From the NCBI GenBank assembly GCA_020444545.1, contig JAHLKT010000003.1:1-64000 (forward strand): a stretch of 64,000 nucleotides of DNA, read 5' to 3'. The stretch is from Desulfarculaceae bacterium. Lineage in GTDB: Bacteria; Desulfobacterota; Desulfarculia; Desulfarculales; Desulfarculaceae. The notes beneath the pieces are model-generated. The model did no database searches. It was not told the DNA's origin and saw nothing but the letters and a program-made list of their open reading frames with translations. Positions within the stretch are counted from its first letter, which is position 1; every line of letters begins with the position of its first letter. The position numbers and the translations under genes were made by a program. Shown here one piece after another: positions 37,593 through 46,486 of this stretch.

Positions 37593-38564
37593 CTAATGCA
37601 AGGCCTGCCAAACGTGAAAGCTGGAACTCTTTCGAATTCGGCATACGTATTTATACCGTTCCTCCAGCCAGGGTCGGATAGGGATTCGTCCTTGTACGAC
37701 GAGTACAAGACACTTTGAGCGTTCTGGTGCTCCATCAAGGAAATCGCGTAGAAGCCGATAGTCTTCGGAAATGCCCCTGTGCAATGGAGGGTTGCTGACA
37801 ATCATGTCCCACGATCCTTTATGACCAACGGCATGCCAGCCGTCACCGAGATGCGTCCTAACTTCGGGCACATTGGATTGTGTTGCTTTGATTGCTAGGG
37901 CATCCGAGTCGAGCGCATCCACCCTAGAGGCACCAAGGACCAGCACCCCGTAAGATAACACGCCAGTGCCACATCCATAATCTAGCACCGAACCATGCAC
38001 CTCCAATCCTTCAAGCAGAAGCTTTGAAGCCCTATCAATACCGCCCTTTGCAAATAGGCCAGGATAGCTCATCCATGGAATGCTATGCCCATCAAATAGT
38101 ATATGACTATGTTCGGCCCAATGGTCCAGGGTGCGGTATAAGTCCTTTACCCCATGTGCCCGGATAAGTCTGCATTTACTCCGACATGCAATGATCTCGA
38201 CCTCTTCGAATATAGGAGCCAACAATTTGCCAACGGATCGAATGCCCTCATCATTGGATCCATATATGTAAAATTCTCCTTTTGGATCGATCACGCTTGC
38301 CAAAGCGTGCACTGCCATTTCAACCGCGCGGCGGGCCTTTGGAATCCTCAATGTGGCGACAGCAAAGGGGCCTTTGGGTGGCCAGAGCGTTCCAGGGCGG
38401 CCTGGTTTCGACCAGCGGCTCCACAGCGGGGCAGCGAGGGCTTGGGCCAGCTGCGCATCTTCTCCGACGATAACTGGTCCGTGTATACCTATAAGCTCTT
38501 CTAAGGCGAAACTACTAATGCGGTTTTCCCGGCGTTCCATATACACGCCCAATCGCTTATTCAT
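37593..38564 (-). CDS. RsmC-like SAM methyltransferase, paralogue 1
   Basis: A 323-residue two-domain protein laid out like RsmC (16S rRNA guanine-N2 methyltransferase). The N-terminal half is a degenerate methyltransferase-like domain; the C-terminal half has the SAM motif VLDYGCGTGVLSYG (about 197-210), LDSDALAIKATQSN, and the catalytic NPPLH (compare NPPFH in RsmC). The N-terminal charged start has GGGAG just upstream. It is the last gene of the cluster, 97 bp downstream of a radical-SAM gene. Substrate could be rRNA or a small molecule; the cluster context makes a tailoring or self-resistance role possible, which is inference. Confidence 0.85.
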   Translation of the reverse strand: MNKRLGVYMERRENRISSFALEELIGIHGPVIVGEDAQLAQALAAPLWSRWSKPGRPGTLWPPKGPFAVATLRIPKARRAVEMAVHALASVIDPKGEFYIYGSNDEGIRSVGKLLAPIFEEVEIIACRSKCRLIRAHGVKDLYRTLDHWAEHSHILFDGHSIPWMSYPGLFAKGGIDRASKLLLEGLEVHGSVLDYGCGTGVLSYGVLVLGASRVDALDSDALAIKATQSNVPEVRTHLGDGWHAVGHKGSWDMIVSNPPLHRGISEDYRLLRDFLDGAPERSKCLVLVVQGRIPIRPWLEERYKYVCRIRKSSSFHVWQALH

Positions 38565-38661
38565 TTTTCTCCCATGGTATGCTTATCATTACGCATACAA
38601 CATAAACAATTCAAAGCGGGCTAGTTGAAACTGACAGAAAGATTCGGAAAGGACTTAGAGG

Positions 38662-40026
38662 TCAAAAAAACGCGTTCAGCGGATCGTTCGTGTCCATTCC
38701 ACCGGCACCATGATGTGCGGTATAGTTTTTCCCGTGTGCCCGGCAATGTTCTATCTTGCAGTATTCATCCCCTGGCTGCCGAAAATAGATCTTGAACTGC
38801 CGTACCGCCATGGCGATAAGGTTAACTTCGTCGTCGAGCTTTCCAAGCCTCACCCTGGCATCGTCTGGCCTAACATTGCACGGTTGCACGTTGCCATCAG
38901 CCCTTATTTGTCGAAACACTAAGGCCAACCCACACGGTGCCTCATTTCGGGGTGTATGGGAGCGCGTTGCCTGAAGTAGGTCCTCAACATTGGTATTCCG
39001 CACTAAAAAAAACCCAAAATCCGAATCGGACATTATTTGGCCCAACGCCTTTTTTAAAACTTCCATATCCGCATCGGAAACATCCAGTAGGGGATCTCTG
39101 GTTTTAGCGAGGATAGGTGGTTGTATATGGCTACGGTATTGCACCGAAACACTCTGCAACCGTGATGGCCTCCTGGTTTTCACAAAGTTCCAAATGAATC
39201 GTGCAAATTCAAGCCCATATCGCAATGAATCCCTGGTTACCGTAAAATTGAAGGCAATATGTCCTATGTTACAGTCCAGATAGCGAAGGCTCGTGTCCAA
39301 CGCTTTGTGGAACGCATCAATTCCTTTAATTTTTTGATAATCCTCGCGGTTTATAGCCCCGAGCGACAAGCGAGCAAACGTGAAATGACGGTACCAGTCT
39401 CCTTTTGGCCAGTGGATACCGTTCGTGACCAACCCCAAAGCCATTTTAGGCATAATCTGCTTTAAATTTGAAACCAAGCCATTGAAATCACATGAATTGT
39501 TTTTGTATATTGTTGGTTCGCCACCCCCCACCAGAACCATGGCCTTAGGGTCGAAGACTTTCAGAAGCTCAAGTTCATCAGCGGGATAGATGGCTGCCCT
39601 GTCACCATGCGGGTTGGACATGGATCGAATGCACCCGCTGCACTTTGCATTACACACGTCTGTGGGATGGAACTCGACCATCCCTGCCTTGAGAGTCTGC
39701 AGGAGTTGCGCTCGAGCCTCCTCAACAGATATAGATGCGTGGTGGGATATATATTCAAGGAAGTCAATACATTCTATGTCACCGCTTAAGAATAAACCGG
39801 CTTCATGAGAAAGTCCTTCATGCTCGCTCAGCACCCCCAGCGTTGCCGCCACATGTAATTTATGAATGATGAGATTATTATAATTGGCGATATTGTTCAT
39901 TGTCATAAAAGAGCGGCTTGACGGATCGATGCCACTGTTGCGACAGTGGAGTATCATGTCCCTTCGCTCATCAATAAGCTCATAAGCGGGATTGAGGCGT
40001 GCAAGAGTATTCAACAAATCAACCAT
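38662..40026 (-). CDS. Radical SAM protein with C-terminal Cys cluster region (rSAM 4)
   Basis: A 454-residue radical-SAM enzyme. The 4Fe-4S motif is CNAKCSGC (CX3CX2C, about residue 128), followed by GGGEPTIYK (SAM-binding GGE motif) and VTNGIHW. The C-terminal part has CGLAL, QPCNV and the pair CKIEHC, like a SPASM or twitch region for auxiliary clusters. The N-terminal ~115 residues are helical and unassigned. Start 40026 is chosen because AAAGGTGG lies upstream and it clears the preceding gene. It is followed by an RsmC-like gene, an arrangement repeated at 47.4-45.5 kb. The reaction is unknown. Confidence 0.85.
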   Translation of the reverse strand: MVDLLNTLARLNPAYELIDERRDMILHCRNSGIDPSSRSFMTMNNIANYNNLIIHKLHVAATLGVLSEHEGLSHEAGLFLSGDIECIDFLEYISHHASISVEEARAQLLQTLKAGMVEFHPTDVCNAKCSGCIRSMSNPHGDRAAIYPADELELLKVFDPKAMVLVGGGEPTIYKNNSCDFNGLVSNLKQIMPKMALGLVTNGIHWPKGDWYRHFTFARLSLGAINREDYQKIKGIDAFHKALDTSLRYLDCNIGHIAFNFTVTRDSLRYGLEFARFIWNFVKTRRPSRLQSVSVQYRSHIQPPILAKTRDPLLDVSDADMEVLKKALGQIMSDSDFGFFLVRNTNVEDLLQATRSHTPRNEAPCGLALVFRQIRADGNVQPCNVRPDDARVRLGKLDDEVNLIAMAVRQFKIYFRQPGDEYCKIEHCRAHGKNYTAHHGAGGMDTNDPLNAFF

Positions 40027-40075
40027 ATGAACAACCACCTTTAAGTCATAATAATAAAATTGTACAGGTTTCGAG

Positions 40076-40810
40076 CTAAACGGCGGGGATCTCTGGGGGT
40101 ATATTTTTAATAAAATCGACAAAGGTTTCTTTACCAATCCGCAGAATATCGTTGCACGCTTTCTCCGGGGCGGTGGTGCAGCCCGATTCCATGGCATCCG
40201 GGAGGTAATGTGGTGCAAGCCTAGGATTTATAGGAAATGGAGGAAAGTCTGGATGTTCCACAGGAGTCATCTTTTGCGCCAAAACAGGTTTGACCCGCGT
40301 GATTTCGTGGTTTTCGATCCAACTAGCATGGCCGTTTGGCGGGTATCCCAGCTCGTTGGCCCAAGTTATCGACACGGCACTGACGGCCTGCCATACGTTC
40401 CAATAATAAATACATGACCTAGGTAGTTTTGCCATCATCTCCGAGAGCAAGCCGGTAATCACCTCATTACCGCCATGCCCCGTGATAAATATCATACGCC
40501 TAAACCCCTGCGTGTATGAAGACTGTATAAGGTCTTCGATGATGCCAAGCATCGTCGATGTACGCAACGTTAGAGTGCCCGGATAGTTGAGGGCAAAAGC
40601 TGAGCACCCGAAAGGAAGCGACGGGGCCACAAGCACACCCGTCGCCTCTGAGGCAACGAGGGCGATTTCTTCAGCAATCAATGTATCCGTGCATACGCTA
40701 AGTTCGGAGTGTGCTTCCGTAGCACCCAAAGGAAAAATAAGGCGGCAATCATGTTCCACAGATGCTTTGATATCCTTCCAAGACAGGTTCTTATACTGGG
40801 CTATTGCCAT
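40076..40810 (-). CDS. Creatininase-family amidohydrolase (MftE/ArfB-like)
   Basis: A 244-residue member of the creatininase superfamily. The metal motif is FPLGATEAHSEL...CTDT (Glu, His and Asp ligands; usual form GSTEQHGPHLP..TDT) and the second is FITGHGGNE. The loop differs from creatininase and resembles the wider group with MftE (mycofactocin peptide cleavage) and ArfB-type deformylases. ATG 40810 lies directly after the stop of the oxidoreductase gene (TAGGATG), so the two are coupled. It likely cleaves an amide or formamide bond in the pathway product or a precursor; the substrate is unknown. Confidence 0.85.
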   Translation of the reverse strand: MAIAQYKNLSWKDIKASVEHDCRLIFPLGATEAHSELSVCTDTLIAEEIALVASEATGVLVAPSLPFGCSAFALNYPGTLTLRTSTMLGIIEDLIQSSYTQGFRRMIFITGHGGNEVITGLLSEMMAKLPRSCIYYWNVWQAVSAVSITWANELGYPPNGHASWIENHEITRVKPVLAQKMTPVEHPDFPPFPINPRLAPHYLPDAMESGCTTAPEKACNDILRIGKETFVDFIKNIPPEIPAV

Positions 40811-40811
40811 C

Positions 40812-41933
40812 CTACTCGTCCTTTGCCCACGCCGGAGGCGGTGGCAACACTTGCGGTTCTCCAGAACGTATAGTCTTGAGGGCATCATACGCATTTAGTA
40901 TATGCCATGCATCCTTAAGTCCGGCTGTTTTTACCGGGGTGTCATTAACGATACAATGGCAGAAATATATCAATCCACGGGCATAGCCTTGATAGAACAA
41001 ATAATTGTTGTAGTGCTCACCAGAATATCCATCCATTTCCCATATTCTGGGGGCGGTTTCGGACAGGCCACCAAAATCCACGTTTTGGCCATACGCCATC
41101 GGGACCACCCCCTTATGTCCCGGCGGGTAATAAACTAGGCGCATGTTGCGTTCCAAAACGACATTCGCACCGCTTCCAATGATCTCTAAACGCTCCATGG
41201 GTGAAGTGCCGGATTGTCCCCATGGCATATGCAAGCAACCACATACAGATGAGGCGTATCGCAATGCTAGCACGCAGCCGCCGTTGGGTGCCTCTTCAAT
41301 GTATATCCTCACCAATGTACCAAACAATCGCCTCAATATAGAAAGTGGATGGACGATGTGGTCGACAAACAACTGCATGACAGCGTGGTTGTGTCTCTTT
41401 TCAAGCTGTGGCATGAGTTCCGGATCACGTAAATTGAATGTTGTCGGTACTCCGAATTCTTCCTTATTATTCATGAGGCGAATAATATTCTCTAACCCGG
41501 TTGAAAACATCTTCATGAAACCAACGCCAACTTTTTTATCTTTCTGCTGTGCAAGCTGAGCCAATTGGTTTATTTCTTCAGCGCTGGATGCAGGTGGCTT
41601 TTCCATCCAGACATGGCAGCCTGCTTTTACAGCAATTTGAGCCAACTCAGAATGCACCGGACGTTTATCATAATCATAGCCCACGGCAAGAAAGACGACA
41701 TCCGGGGACAAGTCTGCAATCATGTCCGCCATGCTGCTCCCGTAAACTTCGGTCCCGAGCATTGCGGCAGCACATTGGGCACGCTCCACATTCACGTCGC
41801 AGGTTCCAACTATCTTTGCAGGGGTGAATCTCAGAGAAGGGAACAGATTTCTCATTGCATGAGAACCGCAACCAACCCAAAGTGCTCTGATTTCTTTTGT
41901 GAATTCATGCTTGTAACAGACGGTTTTTTCCAT
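40812..41933 (-). CDS. Gfo/Idh/MocA-family oxidoreductase
   Basis: A 373-residue NAD(P)-dependent dehydrogenase. The Rossmann start is ALWVGCGSHAMRNLFPSL (GxGxxA-type), with the catalytic EKP motif in VWMEKPPASS (about residue 112). The C-terminal alpha/beta domain has HIVHPLSILRRLFG. This family oxidises sugar or inositol hydroxyls, often to feed a DegT-type aminotransferase, and such an enzyme is encoded at 49114. It is tightly coupled to the creatininase-like gene. The sugar substrate is not predictable. Confidence 0.92.
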   Translation of the reverse strand: MEKTVCYKHEFTKEIRALWVGCGSHAMRNLFPSLRFTPAKIVGTCDVNVERAQCAAAMLGTEVYGSSMADMIADLSPDVVFLAVGYDYDKRPVHSELAQIAVKAGCHVWMEKPPASSAEEINQLAQLAQQKDKKVGVGFMKMFSTGLENIIRLMNNKEEFGVPTTFNLRDPELMPQLEKRHNHAVMQLFVDHIVHPLSILRRLFGTLVRIYIEEAPNGGCVLALRYASSVCGCLHMPWGQSGTSPMERLEIIGSGANVVLERNMRLVYYPPGHKGVVPMAYGQNVDFGGLSETAPRIWEMDGYSGEHYNNYLFYQGYARGLIYFCHCIVNDTPVKTAGLKDAWHILNAYDALKTIRSGEPQVLPPPPAWAKDE

Positions 41934-42007
41934 GGGCCGTTTCCTCTGTTTTTATGACGGTTAGAAAGGGTAATGCTAGAGGCATCGCTAATGTAGTTTC
42001 TTCATGG

Positions 42008-43021
42008 CTAATCTGATAGTAAAATAACATTTTTCCGCTTTTTGTTCGTATAGTGCAACTTATATGGATAGTCTCCGCGCATGAAATCTAGCTCCGCTAT
42101 GCCCATTCCGGGAAACTCTTCAATCATTCTATTCAGCATGAGGTGACCTGGTGACAGCTTTCTGTATTCCAAGGAATACGCAGTGCGATATCCTCCGTAC
42201 CAATTCCCAATTTTAAAACCATAATACATGGCTATCGGTTCGCCATTGAGAGTGAGCTTTGTCAACAATAACATCCCTTTCTCTGCCAAGGCAATACCAG
42301 CGGTACGAAATTGGTCATCCACTACGCTGCCATCGAAAGGCGCAACAACGTCATTCCGATCGCGCCATTGACGCTTATGAAGGGCAATGAAAGAAGGCAT
42401 GCCCGCTGCTACGCCCCCGGGAGTACTTTCATGGATACAAGCCACCTCCCCAAGTCGGCACAACCGGCGCCATTTGATTTGGTATTCCTTCCTAGAAAGG
42501 AGGCGGTGGCATGTTGCTGTATCGGCCAAATCTAGGCTAGACACAGTAGTTCCCGGCTGTATTACACCTCCCAACTCCTTCCAAGCCGTGCACAGGGGGC
42601 TGTCTAGCGGGACCTCCGACAAATTCCATTTATCAGTGAATCTATTGCGAAGGCTTTTCACGAGCCAGCGCACACCCCACGGCCGTAACTTGCCCGGCTC
42701 ATACACCAGCCCTGCATAGTCGCACCAAGGAAAGCCAAGCATGAATACTCTGTCCCGATTCTCTACACTATGCTGTAAGGCTAGGCCCATAATCATATCT
42801 TGCTTATCAAAAATCTGAGCAATGATGGGTACAACACCTTCATTCTTGGAAACAACACGTATCCAAGGCCGGAGCCATGCAGAATTTGCAAAGATGCTCG
42901 GTTCTGGAGTCGCATTTGCCAAGCTATCCCATGATTCATTTAGGGCTTCCAATGCCTGCATGAAACCCTCGTAAATGAGCATCGTTAGACCGAGACTTTT
43001 GCATTCACTAAAGGTTACCAA
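42008..43021 (-). CDS. FemAB/CelD-like GNAT acyltransferase
   Basis: A 337-residue protein of the Acetyltransf_6 (CelD/BcsL, FemAB-like) group: an N-terminal WLRPWIRVV segment, and a C-terminal GNAT fold with the family block GKMLLLTKLTLNGEPIAMYYGFKIGNWYGGYRTAYS-like and HLMLNRMIEEF...ELDFMRGDYPYK. These enzymes transfer acyl or aminoacyl groups. The frame starts with TTG (43021) ten bases after the GT9-radical SAM stop, with AGGAAATAGG upstream; ATG 42982 is an alternative without a clear ribosome binding site. It is in the same operon, so it probably acylates the pathway product. Confidence 0.82.
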   Translation of the reverse strand: MVTFSECKSLGLTMLIYEGFMQALEALNESWDSLANATPEPSIFANSAWLRPWIRVVSKNEGVVPIIAQIFDKQDMIMGLALQHSVENRDRVFMLGFPWCDYAGLVYEPGKLRPWGVRWLVKSLRNRFTDKWNLSEVPLDSPLCTAWKELGGVIQPGTTVSSLDLADTATCHRLLSRKEYQIKWRRLCRLGEVACIHESTPGGVAAGMPSFIALHKRQWRDRNDVVAPFDGSVVDDQFRTAGIALAEKGMLLLTKLTLNGEPIAMYYGFKIGNWYGGYRTAYSLEYRKLSPGHLMLNRMIEEFPGMGIAELDFMRGDYPYKLHYTNKKRKNVILLSD

Positions 43022-43030
43022 CGGTTCGAC

Positions 43031-45328
43031 CTATTTCCTTGCGGGATTGAAGCCTTCATATTTGAGAATGCGGTTAGACTCCGGATTGTGCCACTCCAGA
43101 TTTTCTTCGCGGACCCAGTGAAACCGCATGACGCCAATCCGCTGTCGAGTCTCGCGAAGACGCGCATGTGAAAAATTGCATCTCCGGCACAATGATGTTC
43201 GCTCATGCCCTTGCCGAAAGGCTTTGACAGCCGTAGAGTCCCAGATTTGTTGCAATGTCTGGTGGCTCAGGTCTCCTAAAATAATTTCTCCGTTGTAATC
43301 ATGGCAACACGGCACTACACGACCGTCCCATAAAACAACTACCGACTCGAAGGGTCGGCGGCAAAAGTCATGAGTGTGGCGGGTTTCGTCAACACCCAAG
43401 TTTGCTGCGGTATCGTCCTCGAAGTCCCACCTGCCCACCGGCACGACTACCGCATGGTCAACTCCAACGCTGGTGGCATATTCTAAAAATGCCTCTCCCT
43501 CGTCGTGGTTGATATTCATTTGGATCATTTGTAGGGTAATGCACGTTGAGAAGCCACCCTCATCCCTCTTCCGTACAAAGTTGCGTATGTTTGCGTCTGC
43601 AAGTGCTAGGTCAGCGGTAGCTCCCCGGATTCTTTTAAAACGGAATGGGTTGAGAGAATCTAGGGAAAGCACGATGTGGCTCAGCCCCGCTTTGAGGATA
43701 TTCTCCCCTTGGCTATCTGTGAGAAGCTGCGGATTACCACTGAGGCCAGTTTCCACGCCCACTTGTGCTGCAAGGGAAATGTAGTGAGGCAATTGATTGT
43801 ACAAGAGGCTGTCACCGAAATGGTGGAGACCAATGTATTTTTGTTTCGGACTCATCTGCTCCAAAAGGCGGATAAATACCTTTGGGGCCATCCAGCCGAC
43901 AGGACGTTGCATCTTGGGCCTTGCGCACATAATACATTGGAAGCAACATTGGTTGGTCAGCTCAACTTGATCAATTAAGGGCAGGGTAGGCTGTTGACTG
44001 TTGAGGACGTGGTCTCGCCATTGTTTGCCCTCTGCTTCGGTGTCAAATAGAATACGGCACTCCTTTAACTTTTCAATCGCATCATTAAGCGAGTGTTCCT
44101 CGGTCCACATGCATTTGCCCGCCAAGGCATCCCAATCCCTCCGTTTAATGCTCGTCTGCTTATCGGCAAAGACGTTTTCAATACAAACTCGCCCATCCTT
44201 ACCGCGTGCATTCCAGCCCAACATGATACTTCCGAATTTTTCCAGTCGGGAGGATCGAGTAGATTTGAGTTTGTCCACAGCAATAAGTGGCCGCATCTGC
44301 CTCCATACCGCATATGCTGACAAGCCATCGCGGCATGGTGCCGCGCAGTGGTCATAGTATTTAGTGCAAGTCCCGGCGACACGGTCCTGGTGTCTGCAGT
44401 TAGCGCCTTGTGGACTCCATAGGTTTAGGCTCTTGGGGTTACGGCTACCCCAAAGAGTCGGGCACGTGCTAAAATATAGTCCAACCGTAGGTAAATCCAA
44501 GGCATCCGCCGCATGCACGGCCCACGTATCGTTGGAGATTAAGATGTCCAACGCAGCAAGGCTATTAATGGTAGAGAGTAGACTCTTGGCGGGATGGTGC
44601 GAAATCGCGGCCATAACTTTGCCACCGCGTTTGGCCATGCACTGGAAAAAGGCTTCCGCATCACGCTTCTCGTCTTCTTTTACTCCTGAAAATACCATAA
44701 TGTGGGAGTTGGTCCGTTCCAACAGTAATAGGGCCAGTTCAACCCACTCTTTAACTTTCCAACGCTTGATGACTTGGCTGGCTGGCAGAAAGAAACCGAT
44801 ACGCAGAGTAGGTGCTGTGCCTCTTTTCGGGAAAACCGACCTCAGATATGCCTGTTCGTGAAAAGGTAAATAGTTAATGTACTCCACTCCCAGCGTTTTG
44901 CTTATGCACTGAAAAACATGTGCGCCGCTCGCGATCCAAGGAGCGGATTGCTCGTAGAGAGAAACCCAAGATACCTTAGCTAATCCTTGATGTCGAAAAT
45001 TTTCGTAGCCCGTGTCACTATCCGGAGACAAGCAACGCAGATTGACAATGGTGTCAATGTTGGACTGTGAGACAAATGAACGGATATCTTTGATCTCTTC
45101 ATCCCTGAATCGCCTCCACGTGCTTGGAAATTCCCCTAAAAAGCGACACAGTCCCCCATGCTGGGCAGAGATTATTTCACTTAAGAAAGGATTTTCCAGG
45201 TGGTAGTAGCTTACATTCGGATTGCTTTGCTCATACGCCTTTAGGATTGGAAACATAAGAATGCCGTTTCCAATGCCGTAATGATTAACCATCATTACGT
45301 TACGCGTGTTGCCAAATCGAGAAATCAT
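43031..45328 (-). CDS. GT9 glycosyltransferase fused to radical SAM/SPASM enzyme
   Basis: An unusual 765-residue fusion. Residues about 1-345 are a GT9 (heptosyltransferase) fold: GIGNGILMFPIL at the start, RIGFFLPASQVIKRWK, then ISNDTWAVHAADALDLPTVGLYF. A region near 375-445 (KRRDWDALAGKCMWTEEHSLNDAIEKLKECRIL) resembles a PqqD-like winged helix. The rest is a radical-SAM/SPASM enzyme with CCFQCIMC (CX3CX2C, about 470), HHFGDSLLY and a SPASM tail with CRRPFE, GRVVPCCHDYNGEI and CRRCNF. ATG 45328 has GAGGGGG 11 bases upstream; TTG 45370 and ATG 45355 are alternatives. It could install a sugar and modify it on the same chain. Confidence 0.88.
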   Translation of the reverse strand: MISRFGNTRNVMMVNHYGIGNGILMFPILKAYEQSNPNVSYYHLENPFLSEIISAQHGGLCRFLGEFPSTWRRFRDEEIKDIRSFVSQSNIDTIVNLRCLSPDSDTGYENFRHQGLAKVSWVSLYEQSAPWIASGAHVFQCISKTLGVEYINYLPFHEQAYLRSVFPKRGTAPTLRIGFFLPASQVIKRWKVKEWVELALLLLERTNSHIMVFSGVKEDEKRDAEAFFQCMAKRGGKVMAAISHHPAKSLLSTINSLAALDILISNDTWAVHAADALDLPTVGLYFSTCPTLWGSRNPKSLNLWSPQGANCRHQDRVAGTCTKYYDHCAAPCRDGLSAYAVWRQMRPLIAVDKLKSTRSSRLEKFGSIMLGWNARGKDGRVCIENVFADKQTSIKRRDWDALAGKCMWTEEHSLNDAIEKLKECRILFDTEAEGKQWRDHVLNSQQPTLPLIDQVELTNQCCFQCIMCARPKMQRPVGWMAPKVFIRLLEQMSPKQKYIGLHHFGDSLLYNQLPHYISLAAQVGVETGLSGNPQLLTDSQGENILKAGLSHIVLSLDSLNPFRFKRIRGATADLALADANIRNFVRKRDEGGFSTCITLQMIQMNINHDEGEAFLEYATSVGVDHAVVVPVGRWDFEDDTAANLGVDETRHTHDFCRRPFESVVVLWDGRVVPCCHDYNGEIILGDLSHQTLQQIWDSTAVKAFRQGHERTSLCRRCNFSHARLRETRQRIGVMRFHWVREENLEWHNPESNRILKYEGFNPARK

Positions 45329-45496
45329 ATGATAATTTGCCCCCTCATGCTTCATTTGAAGACGACACAACGCTATGAGTTGTGATCAGAGAAACCAATT
45401 CATCACTTTACATTTCACGTCGTGTATAGGTGTAACGGTTAATGCTTTTGTGAAATCGGCCGAAGCAATGACTGCCAAACAACTCCGTATCGCCCA

Positions 45497-46444
45497 CTAC
45501 CATAGCCGAAGCACTTTAAAGCCGTCTTGTGAACCAACCTTTTCCAACCTTCCGAGGGGGGCAAGCCATTTTTCATAGTTGAGTTGCTCACGAATGACAA
45601 TGAGGAGCTGCCCGCCAGGTTTGCACAGTTTGGCCATGTCCATGAACAACTGTCTTAGAATATCACTCCCAGCATGGGTGGGAGGGTTGGAGACGACATA
45701 ATCCATGGGTGGGAGAGCAAGCTTAGATAGAATGTATTCATGCCGCACGTCCGCCGTGAGTCCGTTTTGCTCCAGATTTTTTATTGAGTAACGCACTGCC
45801 CTCGCATCGCTGTCCATCATAGTGACGGAACAACCTCGGGCTGCCAGCGAGACACCCAGCAGACCGTAGCCGCACCCGACATCCATAACGGATTCGCCTC
45901 GACCGGCATCGCAACAGGAAATAAGCAGACTGGACCCCAGATCCGGGTGCTTATAAGAAAAGAGCCCTGGAACCGTGGTGAATAAGAGTTCGGTTGAGGC
46001 ACCCTCAGGGGTATATGACCAGTTAAGTTCCTCGATCTGGTACGTACCAATGGTTGGCGAACTCAGCAAGATGACATTGCAGTGTTTTTCCAAAAACACA
46101 TCGTCGAAAAATTTGCGCGCCAGCGTACGGACCATGTTGCGTACTTTCGGGGACGGCAAAATGACTTGCGCTTGTCCGCCAGGCGCAAGCAGCCTGCCAA
46201 CGTTTGCCAAATCGGCTTTCAGTTGGGCCTTTGGATATTGGGCGGGCATGGCGATTACTATGCTGCTGAACAGTCCATCAATTTTGTCGAGTAGTATGGC
46301 CTGGCGATTGTTCGCCCCGACTAAGGACAGGCGCACAACATCGAAGTCTGCATAAAGCGCATCACTGAAACCGGAAAGTGGTTCTCGTGCCATGTAAATA
46401 AGTTTTTTTTCTTTCACGGGCTTATTCGAACTCTCGCGTTTCAT
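45497..46444 (-). CDS. RsmC-like SAM methyltransferase, paralogue 2
   Basis: A 315-residue RsmC-type protein with a degenerate N-terminal domain and an active-looking C-terminal MTS domain: VMDVGCGYGLLGVSLAARG (SAM motif), MMDSDARAVRYSIKNLEQNG, and NPPTH (catalytic motif). It shares layout with the gene at 37593 but is clearly diverged. ATG 46444 has AGGA 8 bases upstream. It lies 42 bp downstream of a radical-SAM gene. As above, rRNA or a small molecule may be the substrate. Confidence 0.85.
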   Translation of the reverse strand: MKRESSNKPVKEKKLIYMAREPLSGFSDALYADFDVVRLSLVGANNRQAILLDKIDGLFSSIVIAMPAQYPKAQLKADLANVGRLLAPGGQAQVILPSPKVRNMVRTLARKFFDDVFLEKHCNVILLSSPTIGTYQIEELNWSYTPEGASTELLFTTVPGLFSYKHPDLGSSLLISCCDAGRGESVMDVGCGYGLLGVSLAARGCSVTMMDSDARAVRYSIKNLEQNGLTADVRHEYILSKLALPPMDYVVSNPPTHAGSDILRQLFMDMAKLCKPGGQLLIVIREQLNYEKWLAPLGRLEKVGSQDGFKVLRLW

Positions 46445-46486
46445 GTTATCATTCCTGCAAGACATCATCGCACCTTGCTCAGATGG

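Noticed and set aside
37593-46444. RsmC-like genes as proven antibiotic self-resistance
   Set aside because: The NPPxH motif supports methyltransferase activity only; nothing in the sequence shows rRNA as substrate or a ribosome-active product.
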